Origin: Ramlibacter cellulosilyticus
Lineage (GTDB): Bacteria > Pseudomonadota > Gammaproteobacteria > Burkholderiales > Burkholderiaceae_C
DNA length: 64,000 bases
Reading direction: 5' to 3'
NCBI RefSeq assembly: GCF_014297465.1
Contig: NZ_JACORT010000009.1
Span: forward strand, 1-64,000
Positions 49,801 through 57,058 of this stretch are shown here, piece by piece. A model generated the notes under the pieces. That model was not told the origin of the DNA and searched no databases. It worked only from the letters and a program-made list of their open reading frames with translations. Each line of letters begins with the position of its first letter. The first letter of the stretch is position 1. The position numbers and the translations under genes are program-made.

Positions 49801-50644
49801 GCCGCTGTACGAGACGATCTATCTCGGAACTACACCGGTAGGCGTCCTGAAACAGACGGGAACAGCAGCGAACTCGGACTTGGCGGTGACCCCGTACAAC
49901 GTGCACGCCGACCACCTCGACACGCCGCGGGTGATCACGAAGCAGGACCACACCATCGTGTGGCGCTGGGACGCGGCTGAAGCCTTTGGCGCCACCGCAC
50001 CCGACCAGAACCCCAGCGGGCTCGGTGCCTTCGCCTACAACCAGCGCTTTCCGGGGCAGGTCTTCGACAGCGAAACGGGGCTATTCCAGAACTGGAATCG
50101 TGATTACGATGCGCGGATCGGCAGGTATCGCCAGAGTGACCCGATTGGCCTGGCCGGCGGAATCAACACCTTCAGCTATGTAGAAGCGTCGCCTCTCAGT
50201 GCCATCGATCCTCACGGATTACAGTCGCCCTTCAAGCAAAATCCAGCAGCGAATCCGCTACTCGGCTTTGGCGGCGGCGGCGGAGGGCCGGCGCCTGCGT
50301 CGGGGGCCGGTGCTGGCGGCACCTCCGGCCGTGCCGTGCCACTTCCTCGGTGGAACCCAGGGCCCGGTGAGTTCAAGCCTGTGTACAAACCTCATCCAGA
50401 CCGTGTGAAGGGACCCCGGTACAACCCGGACAAGACGCCTGAACCCAAGGATTGTCCCCAAGTGTTTGCGAGAGCGGTGCCGGAGGATCCTGTAGATCCA
50501 AGGCAATGGTGGGGAAAATCAGAAAATGGGCTTTACTACAAGTTTCATAACTCGAATGACGGTACGGCCCACTTCTCGGGAAGCTATGCTCCAACTGATC
50601 CGAAGGTTCCAGGATACGTGCGCGACAGACTGGGCAAACTATGA
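46817..50644 (+). CDS. Secreted RHS-repeat polymorphic toxin with FG-GAP insert
   Basis: The protein has 1275 residues: signal peptide (about 1-34), two bacterial Ig-like domains (about 37-118 and 120-215; TVTGSNPTGVVTFTDG, AVYAGDAANTAS), RHS/YD repeats (about 220-440), six FG-GAP repeats (441-728), further RHS repeats, and the RHS core-associated end (RIGRYRQSDPIGLAGGINTFSYV... near 1100-1134). A variable C-terminal domain of about 140 residues follows PHGL, with a Gly/Pro linker and an aromatic end (WWGKSENGLYYKFHNSNDG, VPGYVRDRLGKL). The last part is presumably the toxin; its activity was not recognised. AGGGGA precedes the ATG. The next gene overlaps by 4 nt, as toxin-immunity pairs often do. 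Confidence 0.9.
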   Translation: MNLHQCTPGASRWGWAARAVVFVAFALTSAVSQAQTASVTVLTSTPSASTAGQSVTLTATVTGSNPTGVVTFTDGAATLGAKPLASGSVTLSVKLPGGSHALTAVYAGDAANTASTSSTLTHVVSAAASTTTLSVTPSGAAIGQNVTLMAKVAGYNPSGAVTFTAGGTPIGTAPVTGGAATLSTAGLGPGSHVLSASYAGDASNATSTSATVSVTVSARPSMTWQYGYDAVGRPNTVVDPNGLATYFYYDALGRRIQTQQPPNTGSSTPTVTQFGYDAIDSLTSFTDPRSLTTSYTPNGLGTVGSQSSPDSGASQFTHDAKGNVLTSTDARGKTTTFSYDALDRVRSITYASGTPTTFEYDGGTNPYPGATGELTKMTDESGQTTYSYDSMGRLTGKTVVIAGKTFTVGYTWGDSGSALDKITAITYPSGTRVNYGYEPPDFQGADFDGDGISDLLWYNETTGSSAIWRGANESQASPVDSVADLNWKIAAVADFNGDGSFDVLWRNTATGDNVIWRSGKSALAQAVVSVLDASWKVAGVGDFDGDRKADILWRNEASGQNVIWASADVNQTRAVESADVNWRVATLGDFDGDGKSDILWRNQVSGANAIWRSGKVEQAQAVAAVADMMWKVAGAGDFDADGISDILWHNDSTGANIIWRHGDAAQSYALSPTAANLKAAAIGDFNGDGRSDILWRDVTAGANVIWNGGDSSASRAVTAVPDLNWQLPAQTSTGGSGKAGSLAMSASYAKGSITSITVNSVNPNGQGASNAKRLLLSGIGYNVEGNVAGWLWSDGKPRTIGYDDNGLVSSYTLGDPLGTGSTAGLLRSVHRDAAGRITGYTHTNNGAAQASFDQGFGYDNLDRLTTATRAATTTQYSYDATGNRTAKTIGGTTYTNTVSATSNRLTQVQDATGTASIGHDAAGNIVGDGSSTFAYSDRGRMASATTGSGTVAYLYNGDGLRVKKSGPTSLVTSGASHFVYDEQGQLLGEYDANGTPLYETIYLGTTPVGVLKQTGTAANSDLAVTPYNVHADHLDTPRVITKQDHTIVWRWDAAEAFGATAPDQNPSGLGAFAYNQRFPGQVFDSETGLFQNWNRDYDARIGRYRQSDPIGLAGGINTFSYVEASPLSAIDPHGLQSPFKQNPAANPLLGFGGGGGGPAPASGAGAGGTSGRAVPLPRWNPGPGEFKPVYKPHPDRVKGPRYNPDKTPEPKDCPQVFARAVPEDPVDPRQWWGKSENGLYYKFHNSNDGTAHFSGSYAPTDPKVPGYVRDRLGKL
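48137..49000 (+). repeat. Six tandem FG-GAP/VCBS-type coding repeats
   Basis: The stretch encodes six units averaging 48 residues (864 bp in all), each with DFDGDGxSDILWRN, a calcium-loop-like motif, then GxNxIW and a Trp/Lys end. Copies differ by many substitutions. They interrupt the RHS repeat pattern at YPSGTRVNYGYE and it resumes near YAKGSITSITVN. Confidence 0.88.
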
Positions 50645-51114
50645 GATTCGGAGATGAATTAATTTTTGGGCTGCGTTGTGCCGTCCCGGCGGAAGACAAC
50701 GACTATCTCGGGGTTGCTGTGGTAGTCGGTGGCCAAGAGTTCGGCAATGTGGGAAGAATGTGCCCTGCAGGAGTTGTAATGCACTCGGCGAAGGTATTCC
50801 TGAAATACACCGGGCAACGAGAGTTCGACAGGCCCGATTGTCGGCATACATTCCATGACCTTGTGGCAACGAGCTATGGAGATGGATGGCGGATTGGCGT
50901 GGCCAATCAGTACCGCGCGCGCTTCGGTCTGCACGAAGTATTCGATGTCTCAGTTGCAGAATCAGGGTGGCTAATCTTCTTAGTAGATTCCCCGACCGGG
51001 TCATCTTTGCTTGTCGGGACGAGAGATGTGGGGCTCTTGCGGATACAAGAAGTGAGGACTCGATACGTCGAGGAGGTGCTCGTCGATCTGATGAATTGGG
51101 CGCAACGTCACTGA
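50641..51114 (+). CDS. Candidate immunity protein for the RHS toxin
   Basis: This 157-residue soluble protein has its ATG overlapping the toxin stop codon. The N-terminus (MRFGDELIFGLRCAVPA, VGGQEFGNVGRM) recalls Imm42-type immunity proteins, though the match is by eye and weak. GC content is near 50%, well below the flanking core genes, as is common for toxin-immunity tips. Position and coupling are the main evidence. Confidence 0.65.
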   Translation: MRFGDELIFGLRCAVPAEDNDYLGVAVVVGGQEFGNVGRMCPAGVVMHSAKVFLKYTGQREFDRPDCRHTFHDLVATSYGDGWRIGVANQYRARFGLHEVFDVSVAESGWLIFLVDSPTGSSLLVGTRDVGLLRIQEVRTRYVEEVLVDLMNWAQRH

Positions 51115-51222
51115 GGCCGAGCAAGAGGCGCAGCCCGAACGTCAAGAAGCTCGGACGGGCAACTCAGAGGCGCTCTCGATTCTTCTTTGCCGCAAATCGG
51201 TGAGCCTTACTAGCCGGGCGCG

Positions 51223-51295
51223 ACAGTGACCCAGTTGGGCACAACGCGGTCGACTCGCTCATGAGCGTGACCGACCCGCGCAGCCTCACCGCCAG
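51223..51295 (+). pseudogene. Decayed RHS-repeat scrap
   Basis: These 73 bp are about 85% identical by eye to 47625-47699 in the RHS gene (shared CGACTCGCTCA and CGACCCGCGCAGCCTCACC), with a 2-nt deletion that breaks the frame. It is the remnant of another RHS copy beyond the immunity gene. Confidence 0.75.
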
Positions 51296-51326
51296 ATGCG
51301 CGCCACGCGCGGTTGCGAATCGCCTC

Positions 51327-52661
51327 TCAAGCCGCCGGCAACACGATCTCCACCCGCGCCCCACCCAGCTCCCCACGCCCCAGCCGCAGCTCGCCGTGGT
51401 GGCTCGCCACCAGGTCGTTCACCACGGCCAGCCCCACGCCGTGCCCCGGTACGCGTTCATCGCCGCGCACGTGGATCTGCAGCACGGACTGCGTGTCGCT
51501 GAAGCCCGGGCCGTCGTCCTCCACGCGGATCCACAGCTTGCCGTCGTCGCGCCAGGCCCGTGCCACGACGCGGGACTTCGCCCACTTGGCCGCGTTGTCC
51601 ATCACGTTGCCGATCACCTCGAAGAGGTCGCCTTCGTCGATGCGCCAGGTGAGGTCCGGCGCGCAGTCGGTCGTGAGCGAGAGGTTCTTCTCCGCGTACA
51701 CCTTCGCCAGCGCATCGCGCACGCGATCGAGCACCGGCGCCAGCAGCACCGGCGGCGCGAAGCGCGTCGCGCCGCCCGCGCCTGCGCGACCGAGCTGGTG
51801 CTGCACGATGTCGTCCATGCGCGCCACCTGCTCGCGCACGGTGTCCGGCAGCTGCTGCGGCTCGTTCAGCGCATTGCGCAGGACCGCCAGCGGCGTCTTG
51901 AGGCTATGCGCGAGGAAGCTCAGGGCCTCCTTGTAGCGGCCCTGCCGCACGCGCTCCTGCTGGATCAGCGTGTTCAGGTTGTCGGTGAGCGGCGAGATCT
52001 CGGTGGGGTAGCGGCCCTCGATCTTCTGCTGCTCGCCGCCTTCCACGCGGCGGATCTCCGCGGCCACGTGCGCCAGCGGCCGCAGCCCCCATCGCAGCAG
52101 CAGGATCTGCGCGAGCAGCAGCAGCAGCCCGGCGCCGCCCAGCCAGAACCACAGCGTGCGCGCGAAGGTGGCGATCTCGCGGTCGAACTCGCTGCGGTCT
52201 TCCACCACCGACAGCACCAGCGGCTTCTGCTGGCTGCCGGCGGCCCAGTTCACGCCGTAGCTCACGCCCAGGTAGCCGTGCGCGCCGCCGGGCAGCTCCT
52301 CGCTGCGCCACTGGCCGGTCTCCACGCCTTCGCGGCGGAAAGGCGGGTCGGTGCCGAGCGTGGAGGGCGATCGCCACTGTTCGTTGCGCTGCACGTTCCA
52401 GATGCTGGCGTACAGGCCCGACTGCGGCAGCGACAGGCGCGGCTCCGCGAAGCCGACGGGCATGACCAGCGCGCCGGACTCGTCGAGCTCCGCGCGCGCG
52501 AGCAGCAGGTAGATGGTGCCTTGCAGGCGGCTGAAGTGGACCGCCCGCACGCTGTCCGCGTGCGCGCGCTGCACCGCGAAGCCGGCGCCGGCCATGAAGG
52601 CCACCAGCACCAGCGCGGCGCCGAGGAGGAGGCGGGCCCGGATCGAGTAGCCGGGCGTCAT
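51327..52661 (-). CDS. Sensor histidine kinase (PhoQ/TctE-like)
   Basis: This 444-residue kinase has two transmembrane helices (about 9-29 and 168-190) around a periplasmic sensor domain, a HAMP-like linker (LRWGLRPLAHVAAEIRRVEGG), phospho-acceptor His in FLAHSLKTPLAVLRNAL, and an ATPase domain (EVIGNVMDNAAKWA, VEDDGPGF, HGVGLAVVNDLVASHHG). Its ATG overlaps the response-regulator stop. It is the last gene of an operon beginning with the glycine-zipper protein gene. Confidence 0.93.
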   Translation of the reverse strand: MTPGYSIRARLLLGAALVLVAFMAGAGFAVQRAHADSVRAVHFSRLQGTIYLLLARAELDESGALVMPVGFAEPRLSLPQSGLYASIWNVQRNEQWRSPSTLGTDPPFRREGVETGQWRSEELPGGAHGYLGVSYGVNWAAGSQQKPLVLSVVEDRSEFDREIATFARTLWFWLGGAGLLLLLAQILLLRWGLRPLAHVAAEIRRVEGGEQQKIEGRYPTEISPLTDNLNTLIQQERVRQGRYKEALSFLAHSLKTPLAVLRNALNEPQQLPDTVREQVARMDDIVQHQLGRAGAGGATRFAPPVLLAPVLDRVRDALAKVYAEKNLSLTTDCAPDLTWRIDEGDLFEVIGNVMDNAAKWAKSRVVARAWRDDGKLWIRVEDDGPGFSDTQSVLQIHVRGDERVPGHGVGLAVVNDLVASHHGELRLGRGELGGARVEIVLPAA

Positions 52662-53329
52662 CCCAGCGTGAAGCGGTAACCCCGCCCGCGCACCGTCTCG
52701 ATGGGCGCGAGCTTGCCTTCGGGATCGAGCTTGCGGCGCAGGCGCCCGATCAGCACCTCCAGCACGTTGCTGTCGCGGTCTTCGCCATGGGGATACAGGT
52801 AGTCCGAGAGCTCGGACTTGGTCACCACGCGCGCGCGCTGGCGCACCAGGTATTCCAGCATCCGGTATTCGTAGGCCGTGAGTTCCAGCGGCTCGCCATC
52901 CAGCTTGACGGCCTGCGCCGAGAAGTCGATGGCCACGGGCCCCAGCGCGAGCACGTCGCTCGCCGCCTGGGCGGAGCGGCGCAGCAGCGCCTTGACGCGC
53001 GCGGCGAGCTCCGGGTATTCGAAGGGCTTGGTCAGGTAGTCGTCGGCGCCGGCCTCGAGGCCGCTCACCTTGTCCTGCCAGCTGCTGCGCGCGGTGAGGA
53101 TCAGAAGCGGCATGGTGCTGCCGCCAGCGCGCAGGCGCTGCACGATGGTGAGGCCATTCAGCTTGGGCAGGCCGAGGTCGACGATCGCCAGGTCGAAGGG
53201 ATATTCCTGCGCGAGGAAGAGGCCTTCCTCGCCGTCCTTGGCCTGGTCGACGCGGTAGCCCTCGGCCTCCAGCTGGCGCGCCAGGGGCAGGCGCAGGGCC
53301 GCGTCGTCCTCGACGATCAGCAGGCGCAT
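52658..53329 (-). CDS. OmpR/PhoP-family response regulator
   Basis: This 223-residue protein has a receiver domain (LIVEDDAALRLPLARQLEAEGY, phospho-Asp in LAIVDLGLPKLNG, LTKPFEYPELAARV) and a C-terminal winged helix (YEYRMLEYLVRQRARVVTKSELSDYLYPHGEDRDSNVLEVLIGRLRRKL). Such regulators bind direct repeats with 10-11-bp period. Three promoters in this region carry such repeats (see 54230, 55180, 55829), so it is the likely regulator of the neighbouring envelope genes and of its own operon. Confidence 0.94.
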   Translation of the reverse strand: MRLLIVEDDAALRLPLARQLEAEGYRVDQAKDGEEGLFLAQEYPFDLAIVDLGLPKLNGLTIVQRLRAGGSTMPLLILTARSSWQDKVSGLEAGADDYLTKPFEYPELAARVKALLRRSAQAASDVLALGPVAIDFSAQAVKLDGEPLELTAYEYRMLEYLVRQRARVVTKSELSDYLYPHGEDRDSNVLEVLIGRLRRKLDPEGKLAPIETVRGRGYRFTLG

Positions 53330-53330
53330 G

Positions 53331-53570
53331 TCAGCGGGTCTGCCCCGTGGCCATGTCCACCAGCACCACGCGCACTTCGCCGCGCCCGGTGACCACCTTC
53401 ACCCGCCACATGGGGCGGCCGCCCGCGTCCACGCGCTCCACCGACAGCACGCGCCCGCCCGTCTCGCGCTGCGCCACGACCGCGGCATCGTCGCGGCTGA
53501 CCTGCGCCCAGGCGGGGAGCCCGGCGGCGGCCAGCATCACGGCGCAGAGGAGGAGGCGGACAGGTTTCAC
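53331..53570 (-). CDS. PepSY-domain periplasmic small protein
   Basis: This 79-residue exported protein has a signal ending PAWAQ and a PepSY fold (DDAAVVAQRETGGRVLSVERVDAGGRPMWRVKVVTGRGEVRVVLVDMATGQ). PepSY proteins often accompany PhoPQ-like two-component systems and may modulate the sensor. It lies 1 nt before the response-regulator gene. Confidence 0.88.
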   Translation of the reverse strand: MKPVRLLLCAVMLAAAGLPAWAQVSRDDAAVVAQRETGGRVLSVERVDAGGRPMWRVKVVTGRGEVRVVLVDMATGQTR

Positions 53571-53591
53571 GGCTTCGGTGGATCAGGAAAG

Positions 53592-54179
53592 TCAGCGGCG
53601 ATGGTACTCCCGCTCTTCCAGCGGGGTGACAGACACGCGCACCGGCAGGCTCTGGCCCGGCTGCTCGCGCGTGAAGGTGACGTACTGGTTGCCGCGGTAC
53701 TCGTAGGTCACGCGGTAGCCGGTGGCGCGCTGCTGCGTGTCGTACACCGTGCGGCAGCTGCGCACCTCGCGCGGGGGCGCCTGCACGACCTGCTGCGGTG
53801 CCTGGTTGTTCTGCAGGCGGTCGCCGGTGATGGCGCCGATGACGGCACCGGCCGCGGTGGCGGCCTCCTTGCCGTGGCCCTTGCCCACCTGGTTGCCCAG
53901 GATGCCGCCGGCCACGCCGCCGATGATGGCGCCGCCGTAGCCGCGCTCGCCGCCCACCACCTGCGGGGCGTCCTGCACGTACTGGCTGGAGCACTCCTGG
54001 CGCGGGACCTGCACGGTCTCGTACTGGGGCTGCACGTCCTGCACGCGGGCGCGGTCGACGAAGCTGGGCGCCTGCTGCGCGGGGACGGCCACGGGGGCCG
54101 GCACCGGCGCGTAGCCGGGTTGGGCCTGGGCGGCCAGGGCGCCGGTGGCGGCGAGGGCGAGAAGGGCGATGCGTTTCAT
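53592..54179 (-). CDS. Glycine-zipper 2TM envelope protein
   Basis: The 195-residue exported protein has a signal ending LAAQAQ, a Pro/Gln linker, a glycine-zipper segment (GGAIIGGVAGGILGNQVGKGHGKEAATAAGAVIGAITGDRL, about 80-120) and a C-terminal domain with paired Cys (ECSSQ, SCRTVYD) and VTYEYRGNQYV. This is the 17-kDa-antigen/SlyB-like outer-membrane family that affects envelope integrity. It precedes the PepSY-regulator-kinase genes with a 21-nt gap and has a regulator box 51 bp upstream. Confidence 0.87.
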   Translation of the reverse strand: MKRIALLALAATGALAAQAQPGYAPVPAPVAVPAQQAPSFVDRARVQDVQPQYETVQVPRQECSSQYVQDAPQVVGGERGYGGAIIGGVAGGILGNQVGKGHGKEAATAAGAVIGAITGDRLQNNQAPQQVVQAPPREVRSCRTVYDTQQRATGYRVTYEYRGNQYVTFTREQPGQSLPVRVSVTPLEEREYHRR

Positions 54180-54229
54180 GGCGGAAAGACTCCGTGGCCG
54201 TTGTACTTCGTAGCTTAGGCGCGCCCTTG

Positions 54230-54245
54230 TGAACGCTTGCTGAAC
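54230..54245 (-). promoter_or_regulatory. Response-regulator direct-repeat box, glycine-zipper gene
   Basis: On the minus strand GTTCA-GCAAGC-GTTCA repeats with 11-bp period, then after 11 nt TAAGCT stands as a -10 element. It begins 51 bp upstream of the start codon. A third partial copy (CTTCA at 54251-54255, minus strand) extends it. The same layout recurs at 55180. Confidence 0.65.
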
Positions 54246-54277
54246 GGATGTGAAGCTCCGTTCAGCGTTGCGTCGTT

Positions 54278-55129
54278 TCAACGGCGGCTGTCGTCGCGCC
54301 AGTCGCGGTCCCGGTCCCAGCCGCGGTCGTGGTTGCGGTCGCCCCAGCCGTTGCCCGGGCGCCAGTCCACCACGTCGAAGGTCCACGACTTGCGCGTCGC
54401 ATTGCCGGCGCGGTCGCGCACCGTCAGTTCCGCCGTGTGGCGGCCCGGGCGCAGGTCGTCGCGGTACTGGATGCCGTCGTCGTCGATGCGGGCATCCCGC
54501 GTCACGTCGCGGCCGTCCACGCGCAGGCGCACGGAGTTGCGGTCCACGCCGGCGCGGTCGTCGCGGAAGTCGGCGGCGATGCGCGTCTGGCCGCGTTCGG
54601 AAACGCGCTGGCCCTGCGCGGGGAGCAGGTTGGCGATGTCCGGCGCGCGGGTGTCGCGGGTTTCGCGCACTGGCGGCGGCGGCACGCGGTTGTCACGTTG
54701 CGGCGGCACGGGGACGGCGACCGTGCCCGGGGCGAGGTAGGCGGCGGTCCCCAGGCGGGCCAGGGCCTGGTCGTCCTGCGCGCGGATGCGGGCCACGGCC
54801 TGCAGCACGTTGCGCGGGTCCTCGTTCGGCGCGATCACGTAGTCGACCTCGTACACGCCAGGCTGCACTTCCTTCAGGTCGATCTCCTGCGGGTAGGTGG
54901 GCACGCGGATGCTGACGTAGCTGCCCGGCATGCCCGTCACGCGGTACACCAGCTTCACGCCGCGCGTGGGCGGGCCGATCAGCTCGAAGCGCTGGATCAG
55001 CTCCTGCGCGCTGTGGTGGTGCGGGGTGAAGGTGGCGTGCGCGTGCGCGGGCGACGCCACGAAAGCTGCGCCCAGCGAGGCGAGCAGGACGGCGGCAGCG
55101 GCGGCCTGGGAACGGAGTTGGTTTTTCAT
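54278..55129 (-). CDS. Exported protein with Ig-like C-terminal domain (long paralog)
   Basis: This 283-residue protein has a signal ending PAHAHA, an N-terminal domain with HHHSAQELIQRFELIGPPTRGVKLVYRV (about 38-150), a Pro linker and an Ig-like domain (about 165-260; RAPDIANLLPAQGQRVSERG, RVDGRDVTRDAR, LRPGRHTAELTVRDRAGN), then a DR-rich tail. The C-terminal domain is closely similar to that of the next gene, so the two arose by duplication. Cadherin/Ig-like folds of this kind sit in the periplasm or at the surface. Function is unknown. Confidence 0.72.
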   Translation of the reverse strand: MKNQLRSQAAAAAVLLASLGAAFVASPAHAHATFTPHHHSAQELIQRFELIGPPTRGVKLVYRVTGMPGSYVSIRVPTYPQEIDLKEVQPGVYEVDYVIAPNEDPRNVLQAVARIRAQDDQALARLGTAAYLAPGTVAVPVPPQRDNRVPPPPVRETRDTRAPDIANLLPAQGQRVSERGQTRIAADFRDDRAGVDRNSVRLRVDGRDVTRDARIDDDGIQYRDDLRPGRHTAELTVRDRAGNATRKSWTFDVVDWRPGNGWGDRNHDRGWDRDRDWRDDSRR

Positions 55130-55179
55130 GGGAAACCTCGCTTTCGTGTTGGACTGGTGCCAGCTTAGGAGGGCAGCCG

Positions 55180-55195
55180 TGAACGCTTGCTGAAC
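55180..55195 (-). promoter_or_regulatory. Response-regulator direct-repeat box, long Ig-like gene
   Basis: GTTCA-GCAAGC-GTTCA on the minus strand, identical to the box at 54230, followed after the same 11-nt gap by TAAGCT, and again 51 bp upstream of the start codon. Confidence 0.65.
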
Positions 55196-55303
55196 GCCTT
55201 GCGGCTGAGGTTGTGGGACTGCAGGCCGACTTTGTGCCAGCCGCACCCGACAGGCTGCGGCGCGGCGCCCGGCGGAGCCTGCGCCCCGCCGGAAGGTGCC
55301 CGC

Positions 55304-55774
55304 TTAGCGGTTGCGGCCGTAGCCGTAGCCGTAGCGGCCGAAGTCGCGGTCCACCACGTTGAAGGCCCAGCTGCGGCGCGCAAGGTTGCCGGCGCGGTCG
55401 CGCACCAGCACCTCGGCGAAGTGGCGGCCCGGGCGCAGGTTGTCTGCGTAGCGGATGTCGTTGCCGTCGACGCGGGCATGGCGCGTCACGTCGCGGCCGT
55501 CCACGCGCAGGGTGACCGTGCGCGGGTCGACGCCGCTGCGGTCGTCGCTGAAGCGCGCCGCGATGCGGGTGAGACCGCGCTCGCTGACGCGGTCGCCCTG
55601 GTCCGGCGTCACGTCGAAGATGTCCGGCGCGCGGCGGTCGAAGCGCTGCGAGTGGTAGCGGTCACCGTCCCGGTCGCGGTGCTGCGCGGCGGCGGGCTGC
55701 GCGGCGACGAGGGCGCCCACCGGGACCAGCAGCATGGCGGCGGCGGCGAGCCTGGTGCGAAGAGTGGATTGCAT
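55304..55774 (-). CDS. Exported Ig-like domain protein (short paralog)
   Basis: This 156-residue protein has a signal ending PAAAQ, then a single Ig-like domain with the same blocks as the neighbour (RAPDIFDVTPDQGDRVSERGL, RVDGRDVTRHAR, LRPGRHFAEVLVRDRAGN, SWAFNVVD) and a Tyr/Gly/Arg tail. It lacks the N-terminal domain of the long paralog. It is probably periplasmic or surface-attached. Function is unknown. Confidence 0.7.
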   Translation of the reverse strand: MQSTLRTRLAAAAMLLVPVGALVAAQPAAAQHRDRDGDRYHSQRFDRRAPDIFDVTPDQGDRVSERGLTRIAARFSDDRSGVDPRTVTLRVDGRDVTRHARVDGNDIRYADNLRPGRHFAEVLVRDRAGNLARRSWAFNVVDRDFGRYGYGYGRNR

Positions 55775-55828
55775 GTTCACCTCACGAGGGGTTGGTTGAC
55801 GATGGAGGTGAGTTTGCGACCGGGGGCA

Positions 55829-55844
55829 TGAACGCTGTCTGAAT
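55829..55844 (-). promoter_or_regulatory. Response-regulator direct-repeat box, short Ig-like gene
   Basis: ATTCA-GACAGC-GTTCA on the minus strand, one mismatch in the half-site from the other two boxes, followed after 11 nt by CAAACT. It lies 55 bp upstream of the start codon. Confidence 0.55.
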
Positions 55845-55991
55845 GGAATGCACATCGTTCTTCGGGCGGCAGAGCCAGCACTCGGTCCGCAGTTCGGAGG
55901 ACGTCCGAAGCGACGAAGTCGATGTGACTTCCGCACTAAACAGCGGCGCATGCGGCGCGCAAAGTGGCGCGACCGAGCACGGAGCACCCCC

Positions 55992-56258
55992 TTGCATCCC
56001 GACCTTGCCCTGAAGCTCACCGCCGACCTCTTCTGGACCGGCTTCCTCGTGTGCCTGCCCGTGCTGGCGGTCACGATGGCCGTGGGGCTGGTCGTGTCGG
56101 TGCTGCAGGTGCTGACGCAGGTGCAGGAAATGTCCCTGTCCTTCGTGCCGAAGCTCCTGGCCGCCGGCGTCGCGATGGTCGCCTTCGGTCCGTGGATGCT
56201 GCGCACGGTGTGCACCTTCGCCACCGGTTTGTGGTCCCGCATTCCGTCGATGTTGTGA
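55992..56258 (+). CDS. fliQ: Flagellar export gate protein FliQ
   Basis: This 88-residue protein has two membrane helices and VVSVLQVLTQVQEMSLSFVPKLLA, the FliQ hallmark. A TTG start at 55992 is chosen: GGAG lies 7 nt upstream and the length then matches the family (about 89). Upstream in-frame ATGs would add 14-48 Arg-rich residues. FliP, normally just before fliQ, is not here. The 217 bp before the gene hold the opposite-strand promoter and a TTCGGA-N5-TCCGAA dyad at 55893-55909, but no clear sigma28 or sigma54 promoter. Confidence 0.92.
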   Translation: MHPDLALKLTADLFWTGFLVCLPVLAVTMAVGLVVSVLQVLTQVQEMSLSFVPKLLAAGVAMVAFGPWMLRTVCTFATGLWSRIPSML

Positions 56259-56266
56259 GGACACGC

Positions 56267-57058
56267 ATGCAGTCCCTCCTGTCGGCGCTCGGTGTGCAGT
56301 GGGTCACCACGGTGCTGCTGCTCGCCACGCGCATCGCGGCGCTGCTGCTGCTGACGCCCTTGCTGTACGCCGTCTCCATTCCCGCGACCGCGCGGCTGCT
56401 GCTGGTGATGGCACTCGCCTGCGTGCTGGCGCTTCCTTTCGCCGAAACGCAGGACGTGGGGATCCATGCAGCCGGCGCCCTGTTCACCGCGATGCTGCGC
56501 GAGGCGGCGATCGGGGCGACCCTGGGGCTCGGCGTGCTGCTCGCCTTCGCGGGGTTCTCCCTCGCGGGGCGCCTCGTCGACGTGCAGGTCGGGTTCGGGA
56601 TCGCACAGGTCGTGGACCCGCTCACGCAGTCGCGCCTGCCCATCGTGTCCGCCGTCTTCGGCCTGCTCGCGGCGGTGTTCTTCTTCCTGGTGGACGGTCA
56701 CCATGCCTTGCTGCGGGGCATCGCGTACAGCGTCGAACGCTTCCCGCCCGGGAGCGGCGTCCCTGCTTCCACGGCCGCGGAGCCGCTGCTGCGCGCCGGC
56801 GCGGCGCTGTTCACGCTCGGCTTCGCGCTCGCCTCGCCGGTGGTGCTCGGACTGCTGCTGGTCGACTTCGTCCTCGGCGTGATCGCACGCAACCTGCCGC
56901 AGATGAACATGTTCGTGCTGGGGCTGCCCGCGAAGATCCTCGTCGGGATCTTCGCGCTCTCCGCGTGGGCCGCGGAATTCGCGACGCCGGCGCGCCGCCT
57001 GTACGAAGGCATCCACCACACGTGGTCGGCGTGGTTCGCGGCGGGAGGCGTGCGATGA
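56267..57058 (+). CDS. fliR: Flagellar export gate protein FliR
   Basis: This 263-residue integral membrane protein has about six hydrophobic segments, with TRIAALLLLTPLLYA near the start, AGFSLAGRLVDVQVGFGIAQVVDP, and PQMNMFVLGLPAKILVGIFAL near the C-terminus, all FliR blocks. It forms the export gate with FliP and FliQ. It lies 8 nt after fliQ, and its stop overlaps flhB. Confidence 0.95.
   Translation: MQSLLSALGVQWVTTVLLLATRIAALLLLTPLLYAVSIPATARLLLVMALACVLALPFAETQDVGIHAAGALFTAMLREAAIGATLGLGVLLAFAGFSLAGRLVDVQVGFGIAQVVDPLTQSRLPIVSAVFGLLAAVFFFLVDGHHALLRGIAYSVERFPPGSGVPASTAAEPLLRAGAALFTLGFALASPVVLGLLLVDFVLGVIARNLPQMNMFVLGLPAKILVGIFALSAWAAEFATPARRLYEGIHHTWSAWFAAGGVR

Noticed and set aside
55848..55991. 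Upstream ATG starts for FliQ
   Set aside because: They add up to 48 Arg-rich residues; the TTG at 55992 has a good ribosome site and gives the family length.
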